DNA of 5,147 nt from an uncultured Clostridia bacterium (GCA_947165805.1 CAMVBT010000198.1:1-5147), one strand, 5' to 3'. Shown: positions 1-5,147, numbered from the stretch's first letter. Numbers and translations: made by a program. The notes: generated by a model from the letters alone, not told the origin.

Positions 1-2
1 AC

Positions 3-212
3 AGCGTTTACCTTATGAGCGGTTCCTTTGACCTGTCCGTTACTATCCGCGGTACCAACCTGCGTGAAGTTGCGCTCTTTGTATCGGATAAGCTTGCGCC
101 TATCGACGGCGTTCTCTCCACTACGACGCACTTTATCCTGCGCCGTTTCAAGGAGAAGGGCATAGAGTTCCCGCTTATCGAGGACGATGAAAGGAAAATG
201 GTGGGTCCGTGA
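3..212 (+). CDS. Lrp/AsnC-family transcriptional regulator, C-terminal part (5' end outside window)
   Basis: This is the last 69 codons of a gene that enters from the left edge; the frame is open from base 3 and ends at TGA 210-212. The fragment matches the C-terminal ligand-sensing (RAM/AsnC) domain of Lrp-type regulators. It shows the SGSFDLSV strand, a helix with NLREVALFVSDKLAPIDGV, and the closing strand TTTHFILRRFKEKG. The N-terminal helix-turn-helix that should precede it is outside the window. Proteins of this family bind DNA as dimers or octamers and usually sense an amino acid. The next gene is an AlaT/YugH-like aminotransferase overlapping by one base, so the pair resembles alaR-alaT (yugG-yugH) of Bacillus subtilis, where the regulator controls the alanine transaminase operon. 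An AlaR-like role here is inferred from that context, not shown. The internal ATG at 15 is not the real start, because the domain already begins upstream of it. Confidence 0.85.
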   Translation, partial: SVYLMSGSFDLSVTIRGTNLREVALFVSDKLAPIDGVLSTTTHFILRRFKEKGIEFPLIEDDERKMVGP

Positions 213-1384
213 TGAACTATGAAGAGATACTTTCCCGGAAAACGCAGGGAATAAAGTTTTCGGGGATACGGAAATTCTTTGACATCGCGGCGACGATGAA
301 CGATGTCATAAGCCTTTCCGTCGGAGAGCCGGACTTCAAGACCCCGTTCAGCATACGAAAAGAGGCCATACGCACACTCGAAAAGGGCAAGACCTCCTAT
401 ACCTCCAATTCCGGCCTTGAGAACCTGCGCGCAGGTATAAGCGGTTATCTGAAAGAGACTATCGGTGTAGAGTACGACCCGAAGCATGAGGTGATCGTGA
501 CCGTGGGCGGCTCCGAGGCTATCGACGCTTCGTTCCGCGCACTGCTCAATCCCGGTGACGAGGTGCTGGTGTGCGAGCCGAGCTTCGTCTGTTACGACCC
601 GCTGATAAGGCTTGCGGACGGGATCCCCGTTGCTATCGAGACAAAGGCGGAGAACAAGTTCAGGCTCACCCCGGAGCAGCTCATCGAAAAGATAACGCCG
701 AAAACAAAGGCTCTGGTGCTTCCGTACCCCAACAATCCCACCGGCGCCGTAATGCGCAGGGACGATCTCGAAAAGATCGCGGAGGTGCTCCGTGACAAGG
801 ATATAATAGTCATATCCGACGAGATATACTCCGAGCTGACCTACGGCGGCGAAAAGCACGTTTCCATATCGGAGCTCGACGGTATGCGTGAGCGCACTAT
901 CGTCATAAACGGCTTCTCCAAGGCGTTCGCGATGACGGGCTGGAGACTGGGCTTCGCGGCGGCTCCCGCGCCTATCATCACACAGATGCTCAAGATACAC
1001 CAGTACGGCATCATGAGCGCTCCCACAGTCAGCCAGTATGCCGCGGTGACGGCTCTGCGCGACTGCCGCGAGGACATAGACTATATGGTCGGCGAATATG
1101 ATATGAGAAGAAAGCTCATTGTCAGCGGCTTCAACGAAATGGGGCTGGACTGCTTCGAGCCCGAGGGCGCGTTCTATGTGTTCCCGTGCATTAAGTCCAC
1201 CGGCCTTTCGTCGCAGGAATTCTGCCTGCGCCTCATAGAGCAGAAAAAGGTCGCGGTAGTCCCCGGCGACGCGTTCGGCGACTGCGGCGAGGGCTATATC
1301 CGCGTAAGCTACGCTTATTCGATAAACCATATACTTCAGGCTCTGAAGCGTATCAGGGAATTCATCAATGAGCTTGACCGTTAA
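212..1384 (+). CDS. PLP-dependent class I/II aminotransferase, AlaT/YugH-like (probable alanine or aromatic transaminase)
   Basis: This is a complete 390-residue fold-type I aminotransferase, normal in length for the family. It transfers an amino group between an amino acid and a 2-oxo acid in the cytoplasm using pyridoxal phosphate. Visible landmarks are the N-terminal SVGEPDF substrate loop (about 31-37), the cofactor phosphate loop GGSEA (99-103), NNPTG (174-178), the PLP-ring aspartate and tyrosine in DEIYSE (D203, Y206), the Schiff-base lysine in SKAFAMTGWRLG (K237), and the substrate-carboxylate arginine in YIRVSYA (R364). All key residues are intact. The upstream Lrp/AsnC partner makes alanine transamination (AlaT) the best guess, but substrate specificity cannot be read from sequence; aspartate, aromatic or branched-chain substrates remain possible. 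I start it at ATG 212, whose A is also the last base of the regulator's TGA (TGATG). A GTG at 209 directly before it is possible but less likely. Expression is probably coupled to the regulator gene. Confidence 0.93.
   Translation: MNYEEILSRKTQGIKFSGIRKFFDIAATMNDVISLSVGEPDFKTPFSIRKEAIRTLEKGKTSYTSNSGLENLRAGISGYLKETIGVEYDPKHEVIVTVGGSEAIDASFRALLNPGDEVLVCEPSFVCYDPLIRLADGIPVAIETKAENKFRLTPEQLIEKITPKTKALVLPYPNNPTGAVMRRDDLEKIAEVLRDKDIIVISDEIYSELTYGGEKHVSISELDGMRERTIVINGFSKAFAMTGWRLGFAAAPAPIITQMLKIHQYGIMSAPTVSQYAAVTALRDCREDIDYMVGEYDMRRKLIVSGFNEMGLDCFEPEGAFYVFPCIKSTGLSSQEFCLRLIEQKKVAVVPGDAFGDCGEGYIRVSYAYSINHILQALKRIREFINELDR
1355..1359 (+). promoter_or_regulatory. Shine-Dalgarno site of ispE inside the aminotransferase gene
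   Basis: AGGGA lies eight bases before the ATG at 1368, inside the aminotransferase 3' end. It supports translation initiation at the overlapping start and so the 277-residue IspE model. Confidence 0.55.
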
Positions 1385-2201
1385 GGCATACGCCAAGATA
1401 AATCTCTGGCTCGACATCACGGGCAGACGCCCGGACGGCTACCACACGCTCAATACCGTCATGCGGCGCGTCGATCTGTACGATACGATAGATATAGCAC
1501 TTACAGGCGGCGCGGAGTGCGTCATTAAATGTGACGACCCGGCTGTCCCGTGTGACGGGCGCAACATCGCGTACAAGGCGTGGAAACTGTTCTCGGAGCT
1601 GCATGGCGAGCCGCTCGGCGCGCAGATATCCATACATAAGCGTATCCCGCTCGAAGCGGGACTCGGCGGCTCGAGCACGGACGGCGCGGCGGTGCTGCTG
1701 GGGCTCAACGAGCTCGCGGGGAAGCCCTTCACGGCGGAAAGGCTCGCCGCGGAGAGCGTAAGGCTCGGGGCGGACGTTCCGTTCTGCGTGACCGGAGGTA
1801 CTGCCGAATGTACGGGCGTGGGCGAGATAATGCGGTCTATACCGTGCGCGGAGCTTGCGGTGCTTATCGTGAAGCCGGAGTTCGCCTGCTCCACGGCGGC
1901 GGCTTACTCGGCTTATGATAAAGCGCCTGTCCCCGCGAAACGGGGCTTTGAGGACTACTGCCGCGATATCGCGTGCAGCGCGGAGGCTGCCGCGGCAGGG
2001 CTCTACAACGTGTTCGAGGGGCTTTACGGCGACCCGCGTATCGAAGAGATCAGGCGGGAGCTGATAGCCGCGGGAGCCCTCGGAGCCTGCATGACAGGCA
2101 GCGGGAGCGCCGTGTACGGTATATTCCGCACCCTCGCAGATGCGGAAAAAGCGCTGGAAAAGGCAGACCGCGAAATAAAATTTGCCGTAAAAGCATTATA
2201 A
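1368..2201 (+). CDS. ispE: 4-diphosphocytidyl-2-C-methyl-D-erythritol kinase
   Basis: This 277-residue GHMP-family kinase phosphorylates the 2-hydroxyl of CDP-methylerythritol with ATP, the fourth step of the MEP route to IPP and DMAPP. The N-terminus AYAKINLWLDITGRRPDGYH is the IspE signature and holds the catalytic-type lysine K10. The glycine-rich ATP loop PLEAGLGGSSTDGA occupies residues 94-107. The predicted catalytic aspartate is D136 in LGADVPFC. The C-terminal GHMP loop MTGSGSAVYG is at 242-251. Length and motif spacing are normal for IspE. The ATG at 1368 gives the expected short lead into AYAKIN and has AGGGA at 1355-1359, eight bases upstream. The gene begins 17 bases inside the aminotransferase in another frame, which suggests translational coupling. 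There is no terminator between the two. Apart from coupling, no metabolic link to the aminotransferase is evident. The identification is secure. Confidence 0.97.
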   Translation: MSLTVKAYAKINLWLDITGRRPDGYHTLNTVMRRVDLYDTIDIALTGGAECVIKCDDPAVPCDGRNIAYKAWKLFSELHGEPLGAQISIHKRIPLEAGLGGSSTDGAAVLLGLNELAGKPFTAERLAAESVRLGADVPFCVTGGTAECTGVGEIMRSIPCAELAVLIVKPEFACSTAAAYSAYDKAPVPAKRGFEDYCRDIACSAEAAAAGLYNVFEGLYGDPRIEEIRRELIAAGALGACMTGSGSAVYGIFRTLADAEKALEKADREIKFAVKAL

Positions 2202-2205
2202 GGTA

Positions 2206-2234
2206 TTGCAATTTTCGGAAAAATATAGTATAAT
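2206..2234 (+). promoter_or_regulatory. Probable sigma-A promoter of the asp23-like/flavodoxin/fakA operon
   Basis: A -35 box TTGCAA (2206-2211) and a perfect -10 box TATAAT (2229-2234) are separated by exactly 17 bases, the optimum for a sigma-70/sigma-A promoter. The surrounding DNA is AT-rich, unlike the coding sequence on either side. Transcription would start near 2241, about 25 bases before the ATG at 2266. The -35 box begins five bases after the ispE stop. No terminator is visible between ispE and this promoter, so some read-through from the first operon is likely. Two copies of AATTTTCGG (2210-2218 and 2236-2244) flank the -10 box and could be operator half-sites; that is speculative. 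Confidence 0.8.
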
Positions 2235-2251
2235 AAATTTTCGGTATTTGT

Positions 2252-2258
2252 AAGGAGG
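2252..2258 (+). promoter_or_regulatory. Strong Shine-Dalgarno of the asp23-like gene
   Basis: AAGGAGG is an essentially full anti-16S match and sits seven bases before ATG 2266. It fixes the start of the Asp23/Gls24 protein and suggests efficient translation. Confidence 0.85.
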
Positions 2259-2265
2259 CTGTATT

Positions 2266-2625
2266 ATGATAGTAGTTCACAATCACCTCGGAGGAATAGA
2301 ATATACAAAGGAATTCTTCTACTCGCTGATATCCACGACCGCCGAAAACTGCTTCGGAGTGTCGGCGATGAACTCGTCCACGGCAAAGGAGCGTCTGGCG
2401 GAGATGTTTCCCGAAGCCGGCAGATTCTTCAAGATACCCAAGGGCGTAAATGTCCGCATAAAGGACGGCAAGGTGAGCATGGCCATACACATCTCGGTGA
2501 TGTACGGCGTGAACATCTCCGCCGTGGTAAGCAGCATCAGGAACAAGCTGCGCTATGCCGTTGAGGAACAGACACAGCTCCCCGTTGAGGCGATAGACGT
2601 TTATATAGACGGGCTCACAGCCTGA
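2266..2625 (+). CDS. Asp23/Gls24-family envelope-stress protein (YloU-like)
   Basis: This is a complete 119-residue protein of the Asp23/Gls24 (formerly DUF322) family, about the length of Bacillus YloU. Family features seen are the N-terminal segment with GIEYTKEFFYSLISTTAENCFGVSAM (about 10-35), a central strand KGVNVRIKDGKVSMAIHIS beginning at K59, the YGVNIS turn (80-85), a helix with SSIRNKLRYAVEEQ, and the closing strand VEAIDVYIDGL. There is no signal peptide or membrane segment, so it is cytoplasmic unless recruited. Some family members (Asp23 of Staphylococcus aureus) are held at the membrane by partners and affect cell-envelope stress; the biochemical role of YloU-type members is not settled. 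It is the first gene after its own promoter and is followed 10 bases later by the flavodoxin gene, then fakA. The asp23-like/fakA linkage matches yloU-yloV in Bacillus and supports the assignment. Confidence 0.88.
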   Translation: MIVVHNHLGGIEYTKEFFYSLISTTAENCFGVSAMNSSTAKERLAEMFPEAGRFFKIPKGVNVRIKDGKVSMAIHISVMYGVNISAVVSSIRNKLRYAVEEQTQLPVEAIDVYIDGLTA

Positions 2626-2635
2626 GAGGTGCGGT

Positions 2636-3118
2636 ATGGGCATGACTCTTATGATATACTATTCCCTTGAGGGGAATACCGAGTTCGCGGCACAGACCGC
2701 GGCGCAGTATGCGGATATCGACCTTGAACGCCTCATTCCGGAGAAGGAGCCTCCGAAAAAGGGCTTCCGCAAGTTCATGTGGGGCGGCAGGAGCGTGGTG
2801 TTCGGCGAAACGCCGCCGCTTGCTCCGCTGAAATACAGCGCGGACGACTACGACGATCTGATCATCGGGTTCCCGGTGTGGGCAAGCTCCTATCCGCCGG
2901 CGATCGCCACCTATATCAAGGAGCACCCGTTCACGGGCAAGAGAGTGCGCATTATAGCGTGCTCGGCGGGCGGTAACTGCGAAAAGGCAGTGAAAAAGCT
3001 GAAAGAGAAGCTGCCGGACAACCGGTTCGGCGAGGTGCTGAGCCTTCAGGACCCCGCGAGAGAAAAGGAAAAGTCAGCCGGACTGATAAAAGAATTTATA
3101 GCCGGCATAGATCAATAA
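2636..3118 (+). CDS. Flavodoxin-like FMN-binding protein
   Basis: This 160-residue protein has a flavodoxin-type fold with a short form of the phosphate-binding loop, YSLEGNTE (S10 to T15), after the first strand MTLMIYY. A second FMN-facing loop follows the strand DDLIIGFPVWASSYPP (W82 and Y86 are possible isoalloxazine contacts), and a third strand and loop IIACSAGGN lies at 106-114. Between strands it carries a lysine-rich insert ending KGFRKFMWGGRSVVFGE, seen in small clostridial flavodoxin-family proteins. Such proteins carry electrons or act as FMN-dependent quinone or protein reductases; the partner is unknown. It has no signal peptide. ATG 2636 is preceded four bases away by AGAGGTG; ATG 2642 (residue 3) has better spacing and could be the true start with no effect on the fold. 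It lies between the asp23-like and fakA genes with gaps of 10 and 13 bases, so it is co-transcribed with both. A role in fatty-acid or envelope metabolism would be inference only. Confidence 0.87.
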   Translation: MGMTLMIYYSLEGNTEFAAQTAAQYADIDLERLIPEKEPPKKGFRKFMWGGRSVVFGETPPLAPLKYSADDYDDLIIGFPVWASSYPPAIATYIKEHPFTGKRVRIIACSAGGNCEKAVKKLKEKLPDNRFGEVLSLQDPAREKEKSAGLIKEFIAGIDQ

Positions 3119-3124
3119 AGGAAG
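3117..3124 (+). promoter_or_regulatory. Shine-Dalgarno that sets the TTG start of fakA
   Basis: AAAGGAAG overlaps the flavodoxin TAA stop and lies seven bases before TTG 3132. No ATG or GTG exists in the fakA frame between the flavodoxin stop and this TTG, so this site decides the non-ATG start. Confidence 0.7.
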
Positions 3125-3131
3125 TGTTGAT

Positions 3132-4784
3132 TTGGAGATCAGCGGTAAGCTGCTCCGGGACGGTATAATCTCCGGAGCGAACAATATCATCAACAACAGG
3201 AGCCGGGTCGATGAGCTGAATGTATTCCCGGTGCCGGACGGCGATACGGGAACAAATATGTCCATGACCATAAGCAACGCACTTGCGGAGCTTACGGAAA
3301 TGAGCGACGACGTCACGGTCGCGGCTGTGGCCAAGGTCGCTGCAGGCGGTATGCTGCGCGGCGCGAGAGGAAACTCGGGCGTTATCCTGTCCCTGCTGTT
3401 CAGAGGTATCTCAAAGGGTCTGAAAGAAAAGAGCACCGCGACGGGCGCCGAGTTCGCCAATGCCTTCGCTATGGGCGTTGCGGCTGCGTACAAGTCTGTC
3501 ATGAACCCCACCGAGGGTACTGTGCTGACTGTATCGCGTGAGGCTTCCGAGGCCGCCGTGAAAAAGGCCGAGGAAACGGACGATATCCTTGCGGTATTTG
3601 AAGCTCTCATTGCCGAGGGCGAGGCTTCGCTGGAGCGCACTCCCGAGCTTCTGCCCGCGCTGAAAAAGGCAGGCGTCGTGGACTCCGGAGCCATGGGCTT
3701 CCTGCTTATCTTCAAGGGGATCTACAGCGTCATAAAGGGCGACGGCATCATCGAAAACAAGAAAGCAGCCGAGGAACAGCGCGAGATAAAGGCCGCCAGC
3801 ACCAACGCCGCCGGTACTTATGAGACAGACATCAAGTACACATACTGCACGGAATATATAATCAACAAAAAAGACGGCTGTGACGACGCCACCAAGCTGC
3901 GCGCCTATCTCGAAAGTATCGGCGACAGCGTTGTGGTCGTTGACGACGACAGCATCATAAAGGTGCACGTCCACACCGACCACCCCGGTCTTGCGTTCGA
4001 GAAGGGTCTCACATTCGGCTATCTGACGAATATGAAGATAGAGAATATGAAGGAGCAGCACAAGACCCAGAAGAAGAAGGCAAAGAACGAGTCGAAGCAG
4101 CGTCCTGTTCCGGTCAAGCCGGAGAAAGAGGTCGGATTTGTCGCCGTTGCGAGCGGCGCGGGCGTTGAGGCGCTGTTTACCGATCTCGGCGTTGACAATA
4201 TAGTACGCGGAGGTCAGACCTCCAATCCGTCCACCGAGGATATCCTTGACGCGGTGCTGGCGACTCCCGCAAAGACTGTATTTGTGCTCCCGAACAACAA
4301 GAATATAATCCTTGCCGCCGAGCAGACGGTGAAGCTCGCGGACAGGAAGGTCATAGTGCTCCAGACACGCTCGATACCGCAGGGCATAACCGCAATGCTG
4401 ACCTACGACCCCGACCTCTCGGTGCGCGAGAACAGCGTCAATATGACGGCTGCGCTCGACAGTGTGGGAACGGGGCTCGTTACCTTCGCGGTGCGCGACA
4501 GCGTAGTAGGCGACAAGAAGATACGTCAGGGCGATATCCTCGGCATGGAGAACGGCAGACTCAACGTCGTTGACCGCGATCTCTCCAAGGTGCTCTATAA
4601 GGTGACCAAGCATCTCCGTAAGGACGACAGCTCGTTCGTAACGGTCATCTACGGAGCCGATGTCTCCGACGACGACGCTCAGGCGGCGTTCGCCTATCTC
4701 AAAACCAAATTCGGCGATTCTCTCGAATTGTCCCTCGTAAACGGCGGCCAGCCCGTCTATTACTACATAGTCTCCGTCGAATGA
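3132..4784 (+). CDS. fakA: Fatty-acid kinase, catalytic subunit (FakA/YloV, DAK2-family)
   Basis: This 550-residue protein matches the full three-domain length of FakA (Bacillus YloV is similar in size). FakA phosphorylates fatty acids held by FakB carrier proteins, giving acyl-phosphate for phospholipid synthesis. Residues 1 to about 200 form the DhaL-like ATP-binding domain, with the Mg-binding motif NVFPVPDGDTGTNM (D36, D38), the GGMLRGARGNSG loop (72-83) and VDSGAMG (183-189). The middle domain (about 230-305) has YCTEY (C239) and HVHTDH (H279, H281, H284), plausible zinc ligands as in FakA. A lysine-rich linker (about 306-333) leads to the DegV/FakB-like C-terminal domain with GGQTSNPST (360-368), LPNNKN (386-391), IPQG (415-418) and the terminal NGGQPVYYYIVSVE. 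The start is TTG 3132, set by AAAGGAAG; the first internal ATG (M43) would remove catalytic residues. It is last in the operon with the asp23-like and flavodoxin genes. No fakB is in the window. Confidence 0.95.
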   Translation: MEISGKLLRDGIISGANNIINNRSRVDELNVFPVPDGDTGTNMSMTISNALAELTEMSDDVTVAAVAKVAAGGMLRGARGNSGVILSLLFRGISKGLKEKSTATGAEFANAFAMGVAAAYKSVMNPTEGTVLTVSREASEAAVKKAEETDDILAVFEALIAEGEASLERTPELLPALKKAGVVDSGAMGFLLIFKGIYSVIKGDGIIENKKAAEEQREIKAASTNAAGTYETDIKYTYCTEYIINKKDGCDDATKLRAYLESIGDSVVVVDDDSIIKVHVHTDHPGLAFEKGLTFGYLTNMKIENMKEQHKTQKKKAKNESKQRPVPVKPEKEVGFVAVASGAGVEALFTDLGVDNIVRGGQTSNPSTEDILDAVLATPAKTVFVLPNNKNIILAAEQTVKLADRKVIVLQTRSIPQGITAMLTYDPDLSVRENSVNMTAALDSVGTGLVTFAVRDSVVGDKKIRQGDILGMENGRLNVVDRDLSKVLYKVTKHLRKDDSSFVTVIYGADVSDDDAQAAFAYLKTKFGDSLELSLVNGGQPVYYYIVSVE

Positions 4785-4836
4785 GCGGCGAGCCGTTTGA
4801 GAGGTCGCTTGCGCTCGAGGCGGCGAGCCGCCGCTC
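4783..4836. repeat. GC-rich inverted repeat cluster at the end of fakA
   Basis: GAGCGGCG (4783-4790), beginning in the fakA stop codon, is exactly inverted as CGCCGCTC (4829-4836). Inside it GGCGGCGAGCCGCC (4819-4832) is self-complementary, GCTCG/CGAGC (4813-4817 and 4824-4828) gives an alternative hairpin, and CGGCGAGCCG occurs twice (4786-4795 and 4821-4830). There is no T-run after it, so it is not a standard terminator. It may be a REP-like element or an RNA structure protecting the 3' end; neither is proven. Confidence 0.6.
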
Positions 4837-4919
4837 CCAATCCGTCTGGTACCACAGTGAAAGCGAATGGTATCTGCCTCGCAGCCGTTAGTCTTGTGCA
4901 GTAGTCGCTTACGCTCGAG
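4804..4919. repeat. Pair of 16-base direct repeats, 100 bases apart
   Basis: GTCGCTTGCGCTCGAG (4804-4819) and GTCGCTTACGCTCGAG (4904-4919) differ at one base and start exactly 100 bases apart. The DNA between them has no open gene. It contains a weak stem, TACCA (4850-4854) with TGGTA (4868-4872). The pair suggests two copies of a dispersed repeat or the two flanks of a former insertion. Function is unknown. Confidence 0.6.
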
Positions 4920-4972
4920 ACTGGGGGGAAACTTTTTTGAAAAAAAGTTGTCTGTCGGTCAGCCCCTCTGTC

Positions 4973-4995
4973 GTGTTTAAGCTGCGCTTAAACAC
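4973..4995. repeat. Perfect 10-base-pair hairpin
   Basis: GTGTTTAAGC and GCTTAAACAC are exact inverted copies separated by TGC. No T-run follows on either strand, so it is not a terminator. It forms the first arm of the surrounding repeat unit. Confidence 0.8.
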
Positions 4996-5000
4996 ACCAC

Positions 5001-5018
5001 CTCCCCGCTAACGGGGAG
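5001..5018. repeat. Perfect GC-rich 7-base-pair hairpin
   Basis: CTCCCCG and CGGGGAG pair around the loop CTAA. It is followed by ACCACCCC rather than a T-run, so termination is not supported. It is the second arm of the repeat unit. Confidence 0.8.
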
Positions 5019-5078
5019 ACCACCCCAGACCCCCTTCAAAAAACTTTCAACCGCTACGCTATTAAATTAGAAAGAAAT

Positions 5079-5114
5079 CTGCTCCTTTTGGCAGTCAAAA
5101 GGAGCAGTTTTTTT
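5079..5114 (+). terminator. Strong intrinsic terminator of the asp23-like/flavodoxin/fakA operon
   Basis: CTGCTCCTTTTG (5079-5090) and CAAAAGGAGCAG (5096-5107) form a perfect 12-base-pair stem with loop GCAGT, followed at once by seven T (5108-5114). On the + strand this is a textbook Rho-independent terminator. It lies about 295 bases after the fakA stop, beyond the repeats, so the transcript would carry a long structured 3' untranslated region. On the other strand the stem is followed by ATTTCTTTC, too poor in uridine for good termination. Confidence 0.92.
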
Positions 5115-5147
5115 ATATTTTGCGTTTCCTTAACTTGGTAAAGGGGT

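Larger units (their letters stand above)
4923..5048. repeat. MITE/REP-like palindromic repeat unit with near-inverted ends
   Basis: The ends GAAACTTTTTTGAA (4928-4941) and TTCAAAAAACTTTC (5035-5048) are inverted copies with one mismatch. The left end is preceded by six G (4923-4928) and the right end by a C-run (5031-5034), which extends the pairing. Between them lie two perfect hairpins: GTGTTTAAGC-TGC-GCTTAAACAC (4973-4995, 10-base stem) and CTCCCCG-CTAA-CGGGGAG (5001-5018, 7-base stem). The order CCCCTCTGTC, hairpin, CACCTCCCC hairpin resembles dispersed intergenic repeats I recall from gut Clostridia genomes; that resemblance is from memory and unverified. There is no open reading frame and no transposase, so if mobile it would need help in trans. 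Confidence 0.6.
4785..5147. other. 363-base gene-free region after fakA
   Basis: No reading frame of credible length or family signature exists here on either strand. The region holds the GC-rich inverted repeats, the 100-base-spaced direct repeats, the MITE-like unit and the terminator. After the terminator (5115-5147) there is only AT-rich DNA with no promoter or gene start I can support before the window ends. Confidence 0.75.

Noticed and set aside
209..211. GTG as the start codon of the aminotransferase
   Set aside because: It would add only one residue before ATG 212. The ATG forms the common TGATG stop-start overlap and is the better start codon; GTG cannot be fully excluded.
8..1420. 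A 470-codon open frame on the minus strand
   Set aside because: It is antisense to the regulator, the aminotransferase and the start of ispE, all of which have clear family motifs. Its translation shows no recognisable domain, and its openness is explained by the codon pattern of the GC-rich genes on the other strand.
2050..2643. A 197-codon minus-strand open frame spanning the ispE-asp23 gap
   Set aside because: It crosses the promoter region and runs antisense to two well-supported genes. It has no ribosome site or domain to support it.
3411..4613. A 400-codon open frame on the minus strand
   Set aside because: It lies wholly antisense to fakA, whose motifs are intact through this stretch. 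The antisense translation matches no family I recognise and looks like a codon-composition shadow.
4930..4949. AACTTTTTT with AAAAAAGTT as an intrinsic terminator after fakA
   Set aside because: The stem is nearly all A-T with only two bases for a loop, and no GC-rich arm precedes the T-run. It is better read as an end of the repeat unit; the stem at 5079-5107 is a much stronger terminator.
4785..5114. Possible CRISPR array
   Set aside because: There are only two copies of a 16-base repeat with a single 84-base gap between them, and no regular series of repeats and spacers.
4785..5147. Possible tRNA or known riboswitch in the gene-free region
   Set aside because: I see no cloverleaf with a TTCRANY arm and no known riboswitch core. 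The hairpins are explained by palindromic repeats and a terminator.

Overview
The window reads as an ordinary chromosomal stretch of a moderately GC-rich Bacillota, most likely class Clostridia and perhaps an Oscillospiraceae/Ruminococcus-like gut organism. This rests on the gene families (Lrp/AsnC regulator with an alanine-type aminotransferase, IspE, an Asp23/YloU protein with a YloV/FakA kinase), on strong AAGGAGG-type ribosome binding sites, on tight gene packing, and on frequent ATA and AAG codons in otherwise GC-rich genes. The taxonomic placement is inference; no rRNA or other marker gene is present.

All five complete genes and the one partial gene lie on the + strand, in two groups. 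Group 1 (1-2201) is the 3' end of an Lrp/AsnC-family regulator, a class I/II PLP aminotransferase (AlaT/YugH-like) and ispE, the fourth enzyme of the MEP isoprenoid pathway. The first two genes overlap by one base and the last two by 17 bases, so the group is almost certainly one transcript with translational coupling. Group 2 (2206-5114) begins at a near-consensus sigma-A promoter in the 64-base gap after ispE. It runs through an Asp23/Gls24 (YloU-like) protein, a flavodoxin-like protein and the fatty-acid kinase FakA (YloV-like). It ends at a strong intrinsic terminator about 295 bases beyond the fakA stop.

The asp23-like/fakA pair matches the yloU-yloV pair known from Bacillus. Here a flavodoxin gene is inserted between the two, which is the most interesting feature of the coding part.

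The 363 bases after fakA (4785-5147) carry no credible gene but are rich in structure. They hold a GC-rich inverted repeat starting at the fakA stop codon, two 16-base near-identical direct repeats exactly 100 bases apart, and a roughly 121-base unit bounded by imperfect inverted repeats that contains two perfect hairpins. The terminator follows. The unit resembles dispersed palindromic (MITE/REP-like) repeats of gut Clostridia.

No tRNA, rRNA, CRISPR array, transposase, phage gene or defence system was seen. I did not find a convincing undescribed system. The best leads are the flavodoxin-FakA linkage and the repeat cluster.
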